DNA of 64,000 nucleotides. It comes from Bin87 sp965243255. GTDB taxonomy: Bacteria; Chloroflexota; Dehalococcoidia; Lucifugimonadales; UBA3495. The DNA lies in the NCBI GenBank assembly GCA_965243255.1, contig CBDEUH010000004.1, positions 2,790,001-2,854,000 on the forward strand, in the 5' to 3' direction. The notes under the pieces are model-generated. The model saw only the letters and a list, made by a program, of their open reading frames with translations, was not told the origin of the DNA and searched no databases. Positions 42,234-51,740 of this stretch are shown piece by piece; within the stretch, counting starts at the first letter, position 1, and the number at the start of each line of letters is the position of its first letter. The position numbers and the translations under genes are program-made.

Positions 42234-44105
42234 TTAGATCGTCTGCTTGAGCCTCACCGCCAGGGAGCGGGTCAGGCCGGGGACGGCGGCAATGTCCTCA
42301 ATGGTGGCTTCCTTGATGCCCTGCAGGGAGCCGAAGCGTCGCAGCAGCATCCGCTTGCGCTTGGGCCCGATGCCGGTAACCATGTCGATGGGCGACTTCA
42401 GGCTGCTCTTGGAACGCAGGTTGCGGTGGAAGCTGATGGCAAAGCGGTGGGCCTCGTCGCGGATGCGCTGCATCAGGTAGAGGGCCTGGGAATCGCGGGG
42501 CAGGACGATGGGTTCGGGCGTGTGCGGCACGAAGATTTCTTCGTTCTCCTTGGCCAGCGAGCACAGCGGAATCTGCTCCAGGCCCAGGTGCAGCATCACC
42601 TCCCGGGCGGCGGACAGGTGCCCCTTGCCGCCGTCGATGATGACCAGGTCGGGCATCACGCCCCAGGTATCCACCTTGCCGTCCGGGTCGGGGTTGCTGA
42701 TGGCCTGGCTCAGTCGCTTGAAGCGGCGGGTGAGCATTTCCTTCATGCTGGCGTAATCGTCAACGCCGTCCACTGCCTTGATCTTGAAGCGTCGGTAGTC
42801 GCGGGTGAAGGGCTTGCCGTCGTCAAAGACGACCATGCTGCCAACCAGGTTGCTGCCCTGGATGTGGGAGATGTCGTAGCACTCCATGCGCATGGGAGCG
42901 GCGGGCAGGCTGAGCTCCTCTTCCAGTTCGGTCAAAGCGCTCTGGATGATGTCGGAGCGGTTGAGCCACTTGACCCGGTGTTGGGCCAGGCCCTCCGCGG
43001 CGTTGGCGGCGACCACCTGCAAGAGCTGGCGGTTTTCGCCGCGCTGCGGTCGGTAGAGGCGGACGGCGCCGCCCCGACGGCTGCGCAGAAAGTCCTGCAG
43101 CAGCTGGCCGTCCTCGTCGGGCGGGTCGTGCTGCACGAGGATGGTGGGCGGGATTTCCAGGGCGGTGGCGTAGAACTGCTGGACGAACTGGGCGATGATG
43201 GCGCCGGGCTCGTCGTCCTCCGGCCCTTCCATGAAGAAGTGGTCCCGGCCAATCAGCTTGCCCCGGCGGATGAAGAATATCTCCACCCAGGCTTCCCGAA
43301 TGCGGGAATCGGGGTCGGCCACGGACACGGCGATGGCGTCCAAATCCAGCTTGCGCCCGGAGTCCACCTTGACGGTACGTTCTTCCTCAAACTTCTGGAT
43401 GGCGGCCATCTGGTCGCGGAGGACGGCGGCGCGCTCGAACTCCAGGTCCTCCGACGCCCGGTCCATCTTCTCCCGCAGCTGGCCGGTAACGGTTTCGGTG
43501 TTGCCTTCCAGGAAGAGGATGACCTGCTTGATAACCTCGTCGTACTCGTCGCTGGTGGCCAGGCCGGCGCAGGGGCCGACGCAGCGGTGGATGTAGTATT
43601 CCAGGCAGGGACGGGGGTCGGTTCCGGTGATCTTCTTGGTGCACGAGCGGTACGGAAACAGCTTCTTCACCAGGTCCATGGACTGCCGGACGCTGCCGGC
43701 GCTGGCGAAGGGGCCGAAGTAGCGGGCGCCGTCGGTGTGGACGCCCCGGGTGATGTACACCCGCGGAAACTCCTCGGCCAGGTCAACCTTCAGGTAGGGG
43801 TAGGTCTTGTCATCCTTGAGCCGGACGTTGAAGTAGGGCCGGTGCCGCTTGATGAGCGTGTTTTCGAGGATGAGGGCTTCGGCTTCGGTGTCCGTTACGA
43901 TGTACTCGAAGTCTGCCAGTTCGCTGACCATGCGGCGGGTCTTGCGCTCCAGGCCGGCGGGCGAGCCGAAGTAGGAACGCAGACGGTTGCGCAGCACCGC
44001 GGCCTTGCCAACGTAGATGACCGCGCCCTTGGCGTTCTTCATCAGATAAACGCCCGGACGCTCCGGCGTTACCAGGAGGCGGTGGTTGAATTCTTGCCGA
44101 ACCAT
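42234..44105 (-). CDS. uvrC: excinuclease ABC subunit C
   Basis: UvrC makes both incisions in nucleotide excision repair. The 623-residue protein has the N-terminal GIY-YIG nuclease (PGVYLMKNAKGAVIYVGKAA), the Cys cluster around RSCTKKITGTDPRPCLEYYI, and a UVR motif (DLEFERAAVLRDQMAAIQKF). The RNase-H-like C-terminal nuclease (ECYDISHIQGSNLVGSMVVF, DLVIIDGGKGHLSA) and two HhH motifs at the end (TGIGPKRKRMLLRRFGSLQG) follow. Length is normal. Confidence 0.97.
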   Translation of the reverse strand: MVRQEFNHRLLVTPERPGVYLMKNAKGAVIYVGKAAVLRNRLRSYFGSPAGLERKTRRMVSELADFEYIVTDTEAEALILENTLIKRHRPYFNVRLKDDKTYPYLKVDLAEEFPRVYITRGVHTDGARYFGPFASAGSVRQSMDLVKKLFPYRSCTKKITGTDPRPCLEYYIHRCVGPCAGLATSDEYDEVIKQVILFLEGNTETVTGQLREKMDRASEDLEFERAAVLRDQMAAIQKFEEERTVKVDSGRKLDLDAIAVSVADPDSRIREAWVEIFFIRRGKLIGRDHFFMEGPEDDEPGAIIAQFVQQFYATALEIPPTILVQHDPPDEDGQLLQDFLRSRRGGAVRLYRPQRGENRQLLQVVAANAAEGLAQHRVKWLNRSDIIQSALTELEEELSLPAAPMRMECYDISHIQGSNLVGSMVVFDDGKPFTRDYRRFKIKAVDGVDDYASMKEMLTRRFKRLSQAISNPDPDGKVDTWGVMPDLVIIDGGKGHLSAAREVMLHLGLEQIPLCSLAKENEEIFVPHTPEPIVLPRDSQALYLMQRIRDEAHRFAISFHRNLRSKSSLKSPIDMVTGIGPKRKRMLLRRFGSLQGIKEATIEDIAAVPGLTRSLAVRLKQTI

Positions 44106-44118
44106 GGGATGCCGATAC

Positions 44119-44175
44119 CCTCACCCCCACGTCAGGCGCGGGGCTGGCTCCGGCCCTCTCCCGCAGGAGGGGAGG
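44119..44175. repeat. dispersed repeat upstream of uvrC
   Basis: A CCCTCACCC...GGCCCTCTCCC...GGAGGGGAGGG arrangement of the same type as at 30315 and 34364, with a divergent centre. Confidence 0.45.
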
Positions 44176-44178
44176 GGG

Positions 44179-44541
44179 TTAGATGACGAAAGAGATGGCG
44201 ATCAGAGCCACCAGCAGCACGCCGGCGAAGATGCTGATGCGCACCAGCTCGGGGCCGACGTGGTTGTAGGCGGCCGGCCGGTCGAAGCGACGGCCGCGGG
44301 GCTGTGCCTGGGGCCGTCCGACGGCCTGGGAGACGCCGGCGGCCGCCGGCGCTGCGGTGGCGGTGGCCATGGCGGGAGCCGTGGCAGTCGCGGGGCCGGA
44401 GTCGTCTGCCGTCAAAGTCGATGGGGAACTGGCAACGGCCGCTGGCTGGGAGCCGGCCGCCGCGTTGCTGCGGTTGGCGCTGTTGCGGCGGCGTCGGAGG
44501 TTGCCCTGGCGCGACGCTACCCGTTTGCCCTTGCTTGGCAT
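44179..44541 (-). CDS. small tail-anchored membrane protein
   Basis: The 120-residue protein has a very basic N-terminus (MPSKGKRVASRQGNLRRRRN), an Ala/Thr-rich middle, an Arg-rich patch (RGRRFDRPAAYNHVGPELVR) and a single C-terminal hydrophobic helix (ISIFAGVLLVALIAISFVI). The YNHVGPEL(V/I)R stretch before the anchor looks conserved in kind. Function unknown; a DNA- or ribosome-proximal role is only guessed from charge. Confidence 0.6.
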   Translation of the reverse strand: MPSKGKRVASRQGNLRRRRNSANRSNAAAGSQPAAVASSPSTLTADDSGPATATAPAMATATAAPAAAGVSQAVGRPQAQPRGRRFDRPAAYNHVGPELVRISIFAGVLLVALIAISFVI

Positions 44542-44708
44542 TGCGACCCTCCAAGCGCCGGGACGCCGAGGGGGTCGGTCTCCGGCGCGCTATACGGTCT
44601 GATTACGAATGCCCACGGCGATGCAAGATAGGAAAGCCGTTGGCACAGGTCAATGATACCAGCAAACGCGGTGGATTGGGCAGAGTCCGGAATGCCGGTT
44701 TATGTTAA

Positions 44709-44745
44709 TGATGGCGTCCTTCGACCAGCTCAGGATGAGCGAGGT
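44709..44745. repeat. dispersed short repeat
   Basis: CCTTCGACCAGCTCAGGATG followed by AGCG belongs to the widespread TTCGACRGGCTCAGG-type intergenic repeat. It lies just after the recR stop. Confidence 0.55.
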
Positions 44746-44748
44746 GAA

Positions 44749-45372
44749 TTACTCCAGCGGGTTGCGCCCGGCCAGGGCGCGGCTGAGAGTGGTGTCGTCG
44801 GCGAATTCCAGCGAGCCGCCCACGGGTAGGCCCAGGGCCAGGCGGGTGATGGGGATACCGCGGTCGGCCAGTCGGCGATAAATGAAATCCGCGGTGGCGT
44901 CGCCCTCCAGGGTGGGGTTGGTGGCGACGATGAGTTCCTGCAAGGGATGGGTCCGGCTCTCCAGGCGACTGAACAGCTGGGGCAGGTGGATGTCCTCGGG
45001 GCCGATGCCGTTTAGGGGCGACAATGCGCCGTGCAGAACGTGATAGAGGCCGCGATAGACCCGGGTTCGTTCCAGGGCCACCAGGTCGCGAGACTCCTCA
45101 ACGACGCAAATCTGGTCGTGGTTGCGCTGAGGGTTGGCGCAGAGGGCGCAGGGGGAAGCGTCGGTGAGGTTGCGACACTCCTCGCAGAACAGGATGCTGT
45201 CCTTGACGGCGATGATGGCATCAGCCAGGTCCCGCGCCGCTTCCGCCGGCGCGTGGGCGATGTAGTAGGCGATGCGCTGGGCGCTCTTGGGGCCGATTCC
45301 CGGCAGCCGGTGCAGCTCCTCGATGAGCTGGCTGAGCGAGCGAGTGGTGCCCGGCGAAGGGTCGGTGGTCAT
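44749..45372 (-). CDS. recR: recombination mediator RecR
   Basis: RecR works with RecO/RecF to load RecA at gaps. The 207-residue protein has the HhH region (LHRLPGIGPKSAQRIAYYIA), a C4 zinc finger (FCEECRNLTDASPCALC) and a Toprim domain (ICVVEESRDLVALERTRVYR), then LIVATNPTLEGDATADFIYR. Normal length. It is third in the dnaX-ybaB-recR operon. Confidence 0.97.
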   Translation of the reverse strand: MTTDPSPGTTRSLSQLIEELHRLPGIGPKSAQRIAYYIAHAPAEAARDLADAIIAVKDSILFCEECRNLTDASPCALCANPQRNHDQICVVEESRDLVALERTRVYRGLYHVLHGALSPLNGIGPEDIHLPQLFSRLESRTHPLQELIVATNPTLEGDATADFIYRRLADRGIPITRLALGLPVGGSLEFADDTTLSRALAGRNPLE

Positions 45373-45391
45373 ACGCGTCAGATCAGTCCCG

Positions 45392-45694
45392 CTAGATCAG
45401 ACCGGGTATGTTCATGCCGCCGGTGACGGCGCCCATCTTTTCCGCGGCGAGCTGCTGGGTGCGCGCGAAGGCGTCGTTCACCGCGGCGGCCACCAGGTCC
45501 TGCAGCAGGTCAATGTCTTCGGCAGCCTCGGGTTCAATGACCACGTCGGTGATTTCCTGCTTGCCGGTCATGGTAACGCGGACCACGCCCCCGCCGGCAG
45601 AGCCTTCCACCGACATGGATTCCAGTTCTTCCTGGGCTTTGGCCAGCCGGTTTTGCAGCTGCTGGGCCTGTCGCATCATGCGCTTGTTCATCAT
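45392..45694 (-). CDS. nucleoid-associated protein YbaB/EbfC
   Basis: The 100-residue protein has the YbaB N-terminal helix (MRQAQQLQNRLAKAQEELES) and the core VRVTMTGKQEITDVVIEPEA, LLQDLVAAAVNDAFARTQQL. It is a small DNA-binding dimer. The position between dnaX and recR is the classical arrangement. Confidence 0.95.
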   Translation of the reverse strand: MMNKRMMRQAQQLQNRLAKAQEELESMSVEGSAGGGVVRVTMTGKQEITDVVIEPEAAEDIDLLQDLVAAAVNDAFARTQQLAAEKMGAVTGGMNIPGLI

Positions 45695-45711
45695 AGCGGT
45701 TTTGGTGCCTC

Positions 45712-47423
45712 CTATTGTTCGTTCAGGATGCGCGCGCCCAGGCCCATGGCCGTGCGAACCAGGGGGCTGTCCTGTACCGGATTGCGAGCCGGCGGCGCGC
45801 CGTCTCCGTTGGCGCCGGCCAGCGTAACCTGGAAGGGGTGTCGGGAGCCAAATGAATCTTCGATAGCCTGCTCAATAGTATCACGAACCCGGGAGTCGTT
45901 CAGTTCCTCTTGCATCCGGTCCAGGTTGGCGGCGTTGCTGAACGGCAGCATCAGGGTGGCGTCGTCCTCGGCGAAATGGACGTTGTTGGGGCGGCAATCC
46001 CGCAGCAAGGCTCCCAGGTTGTACTTGCTGCCCTTGGACTGAGCCAGCTGGCGAACGGCCTGTTGCCAACGCCCCTGGATGCTGTCGGGAGAAATCGCGG
46101 CCGGAGCGGGGGCGGGAGCCGGCCGGCTGTCGGGCGGCATTTCGGCAGGAGCGGGTTGACGGGGTGGCGGTCCGGCGCTGCCCTGGCGGGGTTGCCCTCC
46201 GGTTGGCTGAGGCGGTGGCGCCGGTCTCCGTTGAGCCGGCTGGCGTCCGCCGCTGGCGGGTTGCCGGTCGGGCGCAGGCGCGGGTGGCGGCGGAGGTGGA
46301 GCTGCGTTCGGTTCGGCTGGGACACTATCGGTAACTGGCGCGGGCCGGCAGATTTCGGCGGCGGCAATTTCCAGCGGCAGCGCGGCGGGAGCGTCGTAGC
46401 GCAGGCCGGCGGCGGCCTCGCCCCAGATGCGAACGGCGCGCAGGATGTGTTGCGAGTCGGTTTGCCGGATGATGGCGCTCAGACCGGCCTGGGTGTCGTC
46501 GGTCAGGTCGAGGGTTTGGCCGGCGTCCCAGGACAGCAGCAGCATCGAACGCAGCAGGTCCAGGGTCTGGCGATGCAGTTGACGCGGTTCGCCGCCCTCC
46601 CAGACCACCCGGTTGATGGTTTCCAGCGCGCCGGCGGTATCGCCGGCCAGCAGTTTTTGCGCCAGGGCGAGGTAGGCGTCGCTGCGAACCAGGCCCAGGG
46701 ATTCCTCAACGTCCCGCAGGGTGATTTCTCCGTCGGACGATACGGCCAGCTGTTCCAGGATGTTCAGGGCGTCGCGCATGGAGCCGCCGGCGTTGCGGGC
46801 AATCATGCGCAGGGCGTCGTGGTGGATGGCGATGGCTTCCTGGTCGGTGACGTAGGCCAGGCGGTCGTAGATGGTCTGGCCGGGCAGGCGTCGGAAGTCG
46901 TAGCGCTGGCAGCGGGAGAGTATGGTGGGCAGGATGCGGTCGGCTTCGGTGGTGCAGAGGATGAATATGACGTGACCGGGAGGCTCTTCCAGGGTCTTGA
47001 GGAAGGCGTTGGAAGCCTCGCGGGTGAGCATGTGGGCTTCGTCGATGATATAGACCTTGCGCCGGTTCTGGGCCGGCTGGAAGTGAACCTTGTCGCGGAT
47101 TTCGCGAATCTCTTCCACGCCCCGGTTGCTGGCCGCGTCCAGCTCGATGATGTCCAGGTTGCGGCCCTCGTTGATGGAGACGCAGATGGCGCACCGGTCG
47201 CAGGGGTCGCCCTGCTGCGGGTCGAGGCAGTTGACCGCCTTGGCCAGGACGCGGGCGGTGGTGGTCTTGCCGCTGCCCGGGTGCCGCAGAACAGGTAGCT
47301 GTGGCTGACGCGGTCCTGCATCACGGCCTGGCGCAGGGTGTTGCCGACGTGGTCCTGGCCGGCCAGATCGCTGAAGGTGCCGGGCCGCCACTTGCGGTAA
47401 TAGACTTGGGCTGCGGTGGTCAT
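45712..47423 (-). CDS. dnaX: DNA polymerase III subunits gamma/tau, frameshifted
   Basis: DnaX is the clamp-loader ATPase. The start (MTTAAQVYYRKWRPGTFSDL, then AGQDHVGNTLRQAVMQDRVS, HSYLFCGTR) is in one frame and GSGKTTTARVLAKAVNC onward in another. Restoring one G in the CCCGGG run at 47276-47281 rejoins them exactly at the Walker A loop. Downstream are the zinc cluster CLDPQQGDPCDRCAIC, Walker B VYIIDEAHML and sensor regions. A Pro-rich linker and a tau-like C-terminus (residues of NLGALLRDCRPNNVHF) follow. Since the gene is essential, an assembly error in the G-run is the likeliest cause. Confidence 0.9.
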
Positions 47424-47567
47424 GGCCCAATAATAACGCCAACGGCCCCGCCCGCGCCATAGGGATGTTGTTTGACATACAGTTTGGAGACTAGCAAAAT
47501 ACTGTGCCTGAACTTGAGAGAAGATTTGCGCCAGACATACATACTGGACGTGAGAGGGTCAATTTCC

Positions 47568-49178
47568 GTGGCTTATACCTATTGGATACTGGCGGTTTTC
47601 ATAGCCTATTTCGCCGTCTTGATCGGCATCGCCGCATTGCGGGCGCGGAACATGAGCGATATGTCAGACTACGTGCTGGCGGGGCGCCGGGTGGGATACA
47701 TAACCTCCGCGCTGAGCGCTGCTTCCTCTTCGTCCAGCGGCTGGACCATGCTGGTGCTTCCGGCGCTGGCCTTCGCCGCCGGAATGATGCACCTGTGGAC
47801 AATAGCATCCATAATCGCCGGAATCTGGCTGTCATGGACGGTAATGGCCCGTCGTTTGCGTCGTTACACCATCGCCACCGATAACTCTCTGACGTTGCCG
47901 GAGTTTCTGGAGAAGCGATTTGAGGATGACAGCGGAATACTTAGAAGCATAGCGGCGGTCATCGCCCTTTATTTCATCACGCTGTACGTCTGTTCCGGCC
48001 TGATTGCGGGGGCCAAGCTGCTGGAAGTGGTTTTCGGTCTGGACCAAACCGGCCCGGGGCACAACATCGGTGTGCTCATATCACTGGCAGCGGTGGTGTC
48101 CTACACCTTCATCGGCGGATTTCTGGCCGTTTCGCGCACGGACGTTTTCCAGGCCATGATCATGCTGGCGGGGTTCATCATCATACCGGTAACGCTGCTG
48201 GCCACGGTGAACAATCCCTTCCAAGGCGAGGGGTTGGAGTTTGCCGCCGGCTTCTGGAATCCGCTGACCGACCAGAGCAATCAGGGTTTGGGCGTGCTGT
48301 TTTTCCTGTCCACGCTGGGTTGGGGCCTGGGCGCCCTGGGCGCGCATCGGATCCTGGCCCGATTCATGGCCGTGGACCGGGAGGCAAATCTGAAGCGCAG
48401 CCGAAACGTTGGCGTGGTTTGGGCGGTCCTGATTTTCGGGTTCGGGCTGCTGATGGGCCTGGTGGCCGCGCCGGCGCTGCTGGACCGGGGCGTCATGCTG
48501 CCCGACGCGGAGAAGCTGTACCTGGTGGTGGCGGAAACCTTCTTCCATCCCGTGATTGCCGGCCTGCTGCTGACCGCCGTTATTGCCGCCGTGATGAGCA
48601 CCGCCGACTCACAGTTGCTGCTGGCCTCGGCCATTGCCACCGACGACCTGCCCTTCATGCGGCGCGTTGCCTATTCCGTGCAGACCCGCTCCCGGGTTTG
48701 GCTGGGACGGGGAATGCTGCTGCTGGTGGGCATTGCCGCCGCCGTGATTTCCATCGTGTCGCCGGAGTCGGTATTCGCGCTCGTTTCCCTGGCCTGGGGC
48801 GGCATGGGCGCGTCCTTCGGGCCGGTGCTGGTGCTGGCGCTCTACTGGCGCAGGTTCAACAGGTGGGGAGCCCTGGCTGCGGTGGTGTCGGGTATGGTCA
48901 TATCCACCTGGTGGTGGCTGATGGGACTGGGGTATGAAGGCGCGGCGACCCTGGCGGAACTGCTGGGTTTGGAAGCCACCATCGCCCTGATGAGCGAAGT
49001 CGGCATCTGGCAGATGAATCCGGCGACTCCCGGCTTCGCCGGCGCTACGATTTTTGCCGTGGCGGTTACCCTGCTAACTTCCCAGCCTTCCAATTCCATG
49101 GTGGAACTGTTTGACCGGGTGAACGGCCCCGACTGGAGGGAGGAGGCGGCTACTACGGCCAGCGCTGCGACCTCGTAG
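47568..49178 (+). CDS. sodium/solute symporter (SSS/PutP family)
   Basis: The 536-residue protein with about 13 membrane segments matches PutP-like symporters. SDYVLAGRRVGYITSALSAA follows the first membrane helix, then SSSSSGWTML, the unwound TM helix region, and LGWGLGALGAHRILARFMAV and VMSTADSQLLLASA (Na2-site Ser/Thr pair). The GTG at 47568 (GAGAGGG ten bases upstream) begins right before the first helix; a TTG at 47472 lies inside a TTGACA hexamer and is unlikely. Substrate probably proline or another amino/organic acid. Confidence 0.88.
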   Translation: MAYTYWILAVFIAYFAVLIGIAALRARNMSDMSDYVLAGRRVGYITSALSAASSSSSGWTMLVLPALAFAAGMMHLWTIASIIAGIWLSWTVMARRLRRYTIATDNSLTLPEFLEKRFEDDSGILRSIAAVIALYFITLYVCSGLIAGAKLLEVVFGLDQTGPGHNIGVLISLAAVVSYTFIGGFLAVSRTDVFQAMIMLAGFIIIPVTLLATVNNPFQGEGLEFAAGFWNPLTDQSNQGLGVLFFLSTLGWGLGALGAHRILARFMAVDREANLKRSRNVGVVWAVLIFGFGLLMGLVAAPALLDRGVMLPDAEKLYLVVAETFFHPVIAGLLLTAVIAAVMSTADSQLLLASAIATDDLPFMRRVAYSVQTRSRVWLGRGMLLLVGIAAAVISIVSPESVFALVSLAWGGMGASFGPVLVLALYWRRFNRWGALAAVVSGMVISTWWWLMGLGYEGAATLAELLGLEATIALMSEVGIWQMNPATPGFAGATIFAVAVTLLTSQPSNSMVELFDRVNGPDWREEAATTASAATS

Positions 49179-49195
49179 GCCACGGCACGCCTGCC

Positions 49196-49801
49196 CTATG
49201 GTTGGCGACCCATGTAGGCAATCAGCTTGTCCTGCGCACTGGAGCCATCGGGCACGGTAATCTCCGGGCCGATGAAACCGGCCTGCCGGCCCATATCGGC
49301 GAAGCCGCCGGAGGTCAGCATCCCGTAGGCGAATTCCACCAGGTCGGCGTCCAGGGCTGTATCTTGACCCGTCGCTTTCGCCAGGTCCCAACCGTGGATG
49401 AACTGGTCCATGGTGGTGCCAACGAAGATTTGGCCAACGGGCATATCGCCAAAGTTGGGAGTCGCGACGACCCCGTCCAGCGCGCCCGGTTCGCTGCCGA
49501 ACCGCAACACCCGGTCAAGCAGGGTGTGATACGCCTCAACCAGCACGGCGACGTCCGGCTCGTCGATGTAGCTGCTGTCGGCCTCGGAGGGCCGAATGTC
49601 GGGCGGACTGCCGGCAATGCAGCCGGCGGTGAATTCCAGGCCGCCAATCAGGTGGTTCAGCAGGCCGCGCACGTCCCACTGGGCACAGGGCGTAGGATCC
49701 TGGGCCTGGGATTGCTTTACGTTGGTTACCACTTCCCTCACCCGAAGGGTAGTTTTGCGAAGCATCTCCACCGGATCGGGCATTTCGGACGCAGTAGCCA
49801 T
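49196..49801 (-). CDS. TIGR03086-type DinB-fold protein
   Basis: The 201-residue product has the maleylpyruvate isomerase/DinB-like N-terminal helix bundle: PTPCAQWDVRGLLNHLIGGL, a middle FVGTTMDQFIHGWDLAKATG, and a C-terminal FADMGRQAGFIGPEI. The W-D-V-R-x-L-x-x-H and H-x-W-D-L motifs carry the expected metal-ligand His residues. TIGR03086 proteins are uncharacterised actinobacterial/Chloroflexota enzymes, possibly thiol-dependent. It follows aprA after 14 bp on the same strand, perhaps by chance. Confidence 0.8.
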   Translation of the reverse strand: MATASEMPDPVEMLRKTTLRVREVVTNVKQSQAQDPTPCAQWDVRGLLNHLIGGLEFTAGCIAGSPPDIRPSEADSSYIDEPDVAVLVEAYHTLLDRVLRFGSEPGALDGVVATPNFGDMPVGQIFVGTTMDQFIHGWDLAKATGQDTALDADLVEFAYGMLTSGGFADMGRQAGFIGPEITVPDGSSAQDKLIAYMGRQP

Positions 49802-49815
49802 GATGTCCTCCGTGC

Positions 49816-51675
49816 CTAGAACACCTGCGGGCAGGGGCGGGTGAACACGTCCCAGTCGCCCTTTTCGGGGTTGTAGCGGGAGTTGACGAAAACGCGCCAG
49901 TTGGGTTCGTCCATTTCGGGGTAGTCGCTGCGGTAGTAGAAGCCGGGCCAGCGGGTTTCCTTGCGGTGGAGCATATGGCGCAGGTGAGCTTCGGCAACCC
50001 AGGCGCGGTGAATCAACTCGTGGCAGCGCAGCAGCTCGTGGCGGTTGCGCGCGGCCAGTTTTTCCAGGTCCTCCCGGAGCATCCCCATCAGTTCCAGCCC
50101 GCGCAGCATGGTGGACTCGTTGGTGGTGAACCCGGCCGACACGCCGGCGACGTACTCGTCCATCAGCTTCTGGAGGCGGAACAGGCCCTGACGCGGCAGC
50201 AGGTAGTTGGGGTTCACCTCCGGATTGGTGGAGGCGTACTGGTTTTCCTCGAAGGTGACCATGGGCGCCCAGGCCTGTCGCTTCAGTTCGTCAATCTTCC
50301 GGTCGTCCACCTTGGGCGGCGTGGTGTTGTCCAGGGCGTAGGCCACGGCGGACTTGCCGGCCAGCCGGCCCTCGGTAAATGAGCCGGAGGAGAACTTGTG
50401 GGGGCACGCGCCCACGCCGTCGCCGGCGGCGAACAGGCCGTTCACCGTCGTCATCTTGCTGTAACCCCAGTGGTAACCGTCCGGGGCCACGTCCTCAGGC
50501 CCGCTGACCCACGCGCCGGCCTCGCCGCTGTGGCTGCCCATGATGTACGGTTCGGCCAGCACGACCTCGGAGGGTCGTTCCTCCGGCGCGATGTTATGGG
50601 CGGCCCAGAGGATGGCCTGGGAAATGGTCATATCCAGGAAGTCTTCCCAGGCTTCGGCGATGATGTCGCGCTTGCGATCCTCGTCGCCGGCGGCCAGGGC
50701 GTCGATGGCCTCGGGGGTCTTCAGCATGATGGGGCCGTTGCCGGCCTGGATTTCCGTCCAGAGCAGATGGTTGCGCAGGGGCGTAGGCGTTGGGAAGGCG
50801 GAACCGTAGGGATCGTACTTTTTCAGTTCGGGCAGCCGGTTGATGAAGTAGTTTTCGCCGGCGGCGTTGGTGAGGTCGGCGCGGAACAGCTGGGACCACG
50901 CGCCCACCGGCCCGTAGGAGTCCTTGAAACGGCTGGGTACGAAGCGGTGTTCCATCTGGGTCATCTCACCGCCCACCGGGATGATGAGGCCATAGACGGA
51001 GCCGGTGTCGAAGATGGAGTACCAGGTGCGGCCCATGCCTTCGCCCACGCTGCGGGGCCGGAAGATGGCGGTGGCCCCGCCGGCCGCGCTGACGACGGAG
51101 CGGGCCTTGAAGATGTACACCACGTCCTCACGCACGCTGAACCCCACGGCCCCGGCGATGCGGCCCGGGTCGTCGGCGTCGGTGAACAGGTGGGAGATGA
51201 ACACCCGCTCGTAGTGATTGTCCGGCCCCAGGGCCTTCTTGGTGGCTTCGGACACGATGGGCTTGTAGGCTTCCCCGTGAATCATCACCTGCCAGCGTCC
51301 TTCGCGGACGTACAGGCCCTCGTCGTCGTACCAGAAGGGCAGGCCCCATTCCTCAAACATGTGCACGCTGCTGTCCACGTGGCGCGCCACGTCATACACC
51401 AGGTCTTCCCGGGAGACGCCCATCATGTCGTTGCGCACGTACTCCACGTAGTCCTCGGGCTGGTTCCAGCCGTGCCGCATCCCCATGTACATGTTGATGG
51501 CGGACAGCCCCTCGCCCACGGCGCCGCTGCGGTCGGTGGCGGCCTTGTCCACCATTACGATGCGCAGGTCGTCGCCGCCCCAGTAGCGGGCTTCGATGGC
51601 GGCGCCGCAGCCGGACATTCCGCCGCCGATGATCAGCACGTCGGATTCAACGATTCGGGTAGTAGGTTCGGGCAT
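49816..51675 (-). CDS. aprA: adenylylsulfate (APS) reductase alpha subunit
   Basis: AprA with AprB interconverts APS and sulfite plus AMP. The 619-residue flavoprotein has the FAD-binding LIIGGGMSGCGAA (14-26) and RSGAVGEGLSAINMYMG. AprA-specific segments follow: DDMMGVSREDLVYDVARHVD-like text, GRWQVMIHGEAYKPIVSEAT, RPRSVGEGMGRTWY, HRFVPSRFKDSYGPVGAW and AWEDFLDMTISQAILWAAHN. GAGGAG precedes the ATG at 51675. It lies 65 bp after aprB. No sat, qmo or dsr gene is in the window, so the direction (sulfite oxidation or APS reduction) cannot be read here. Confidence 0.93.
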   Translation of the reverse strand: MPEPTTRIVESDVLIIGGGMSGCGAAIEARYWGGDDLRIVMVDKAATDRSGAVGEGLSAINMYMGMRHGWNQPEDYVEYVRNDMMGVSREDLVYDVARHVDSSVHMFEEWGLPFWYDDEGLYVREGRWQVMIHGEAYKPIVSEATKKALGPDNHYERVFISHLFTDADDPGRIAGAVGFSVREDVVYIFKARSVVSAAGGATAIFRPRSVGEGMGRTWYSIFDTGSVYGLIIPVGGEMTQMEHRFVPSRFKDSYGPVGAWSQLFRADLTNAAGENYFINRLPELKKYDPYGSAFPTPTPLRNHLLWTEIQAGNGPIMLKTPEAIDALAAGDEDRKRDIIAEAWEDFLDMTISQAILWAAHNIAPEERPSEVVLAEPYIMGSHSGEAGAWVSGPEDVAPDGYHWGYSKMTTVNGLFAAGDGVGACPHKFSSGSFTEGRLAGKSAVAYALDNTTPPKVDDRKIDELKRQAWAPMVTFEENQYASTNPEVNPNYLLPRQGLFRLQKLMDEYVAGVSAGFTTNESTMLRGLELMGMLREDLEKLAARNRHELLRCHELIHRAWVAEAHLRHMLHRKETRWPGFYYRSDYPEMDEPNWRVFVNSRYNPEKGDWDVFTRPCPQVF

Positions 51676-51740
51676 CTTGGTGGCACTCCTCTGGGTTTGG
51701 CCGGTTCGGCCGGCGGTATCCGTTAGCGGCGGTTGTTCCT

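Noticed and set aside
41235..44186. 983-codon plus-strand open frame opposite uvrC
   Set aside because: It is the antisense shadow of uvrC and its neighbour in GC-rich codons; uvrC has all expected domains.
47472..47567. TTG start for the symporter
   Set aside because: The TTG is part of a TTGACA hexamer and adds 32 residues ahead of the first membrane helix with no ribosome binding site; the GTG at 47568 fits better.
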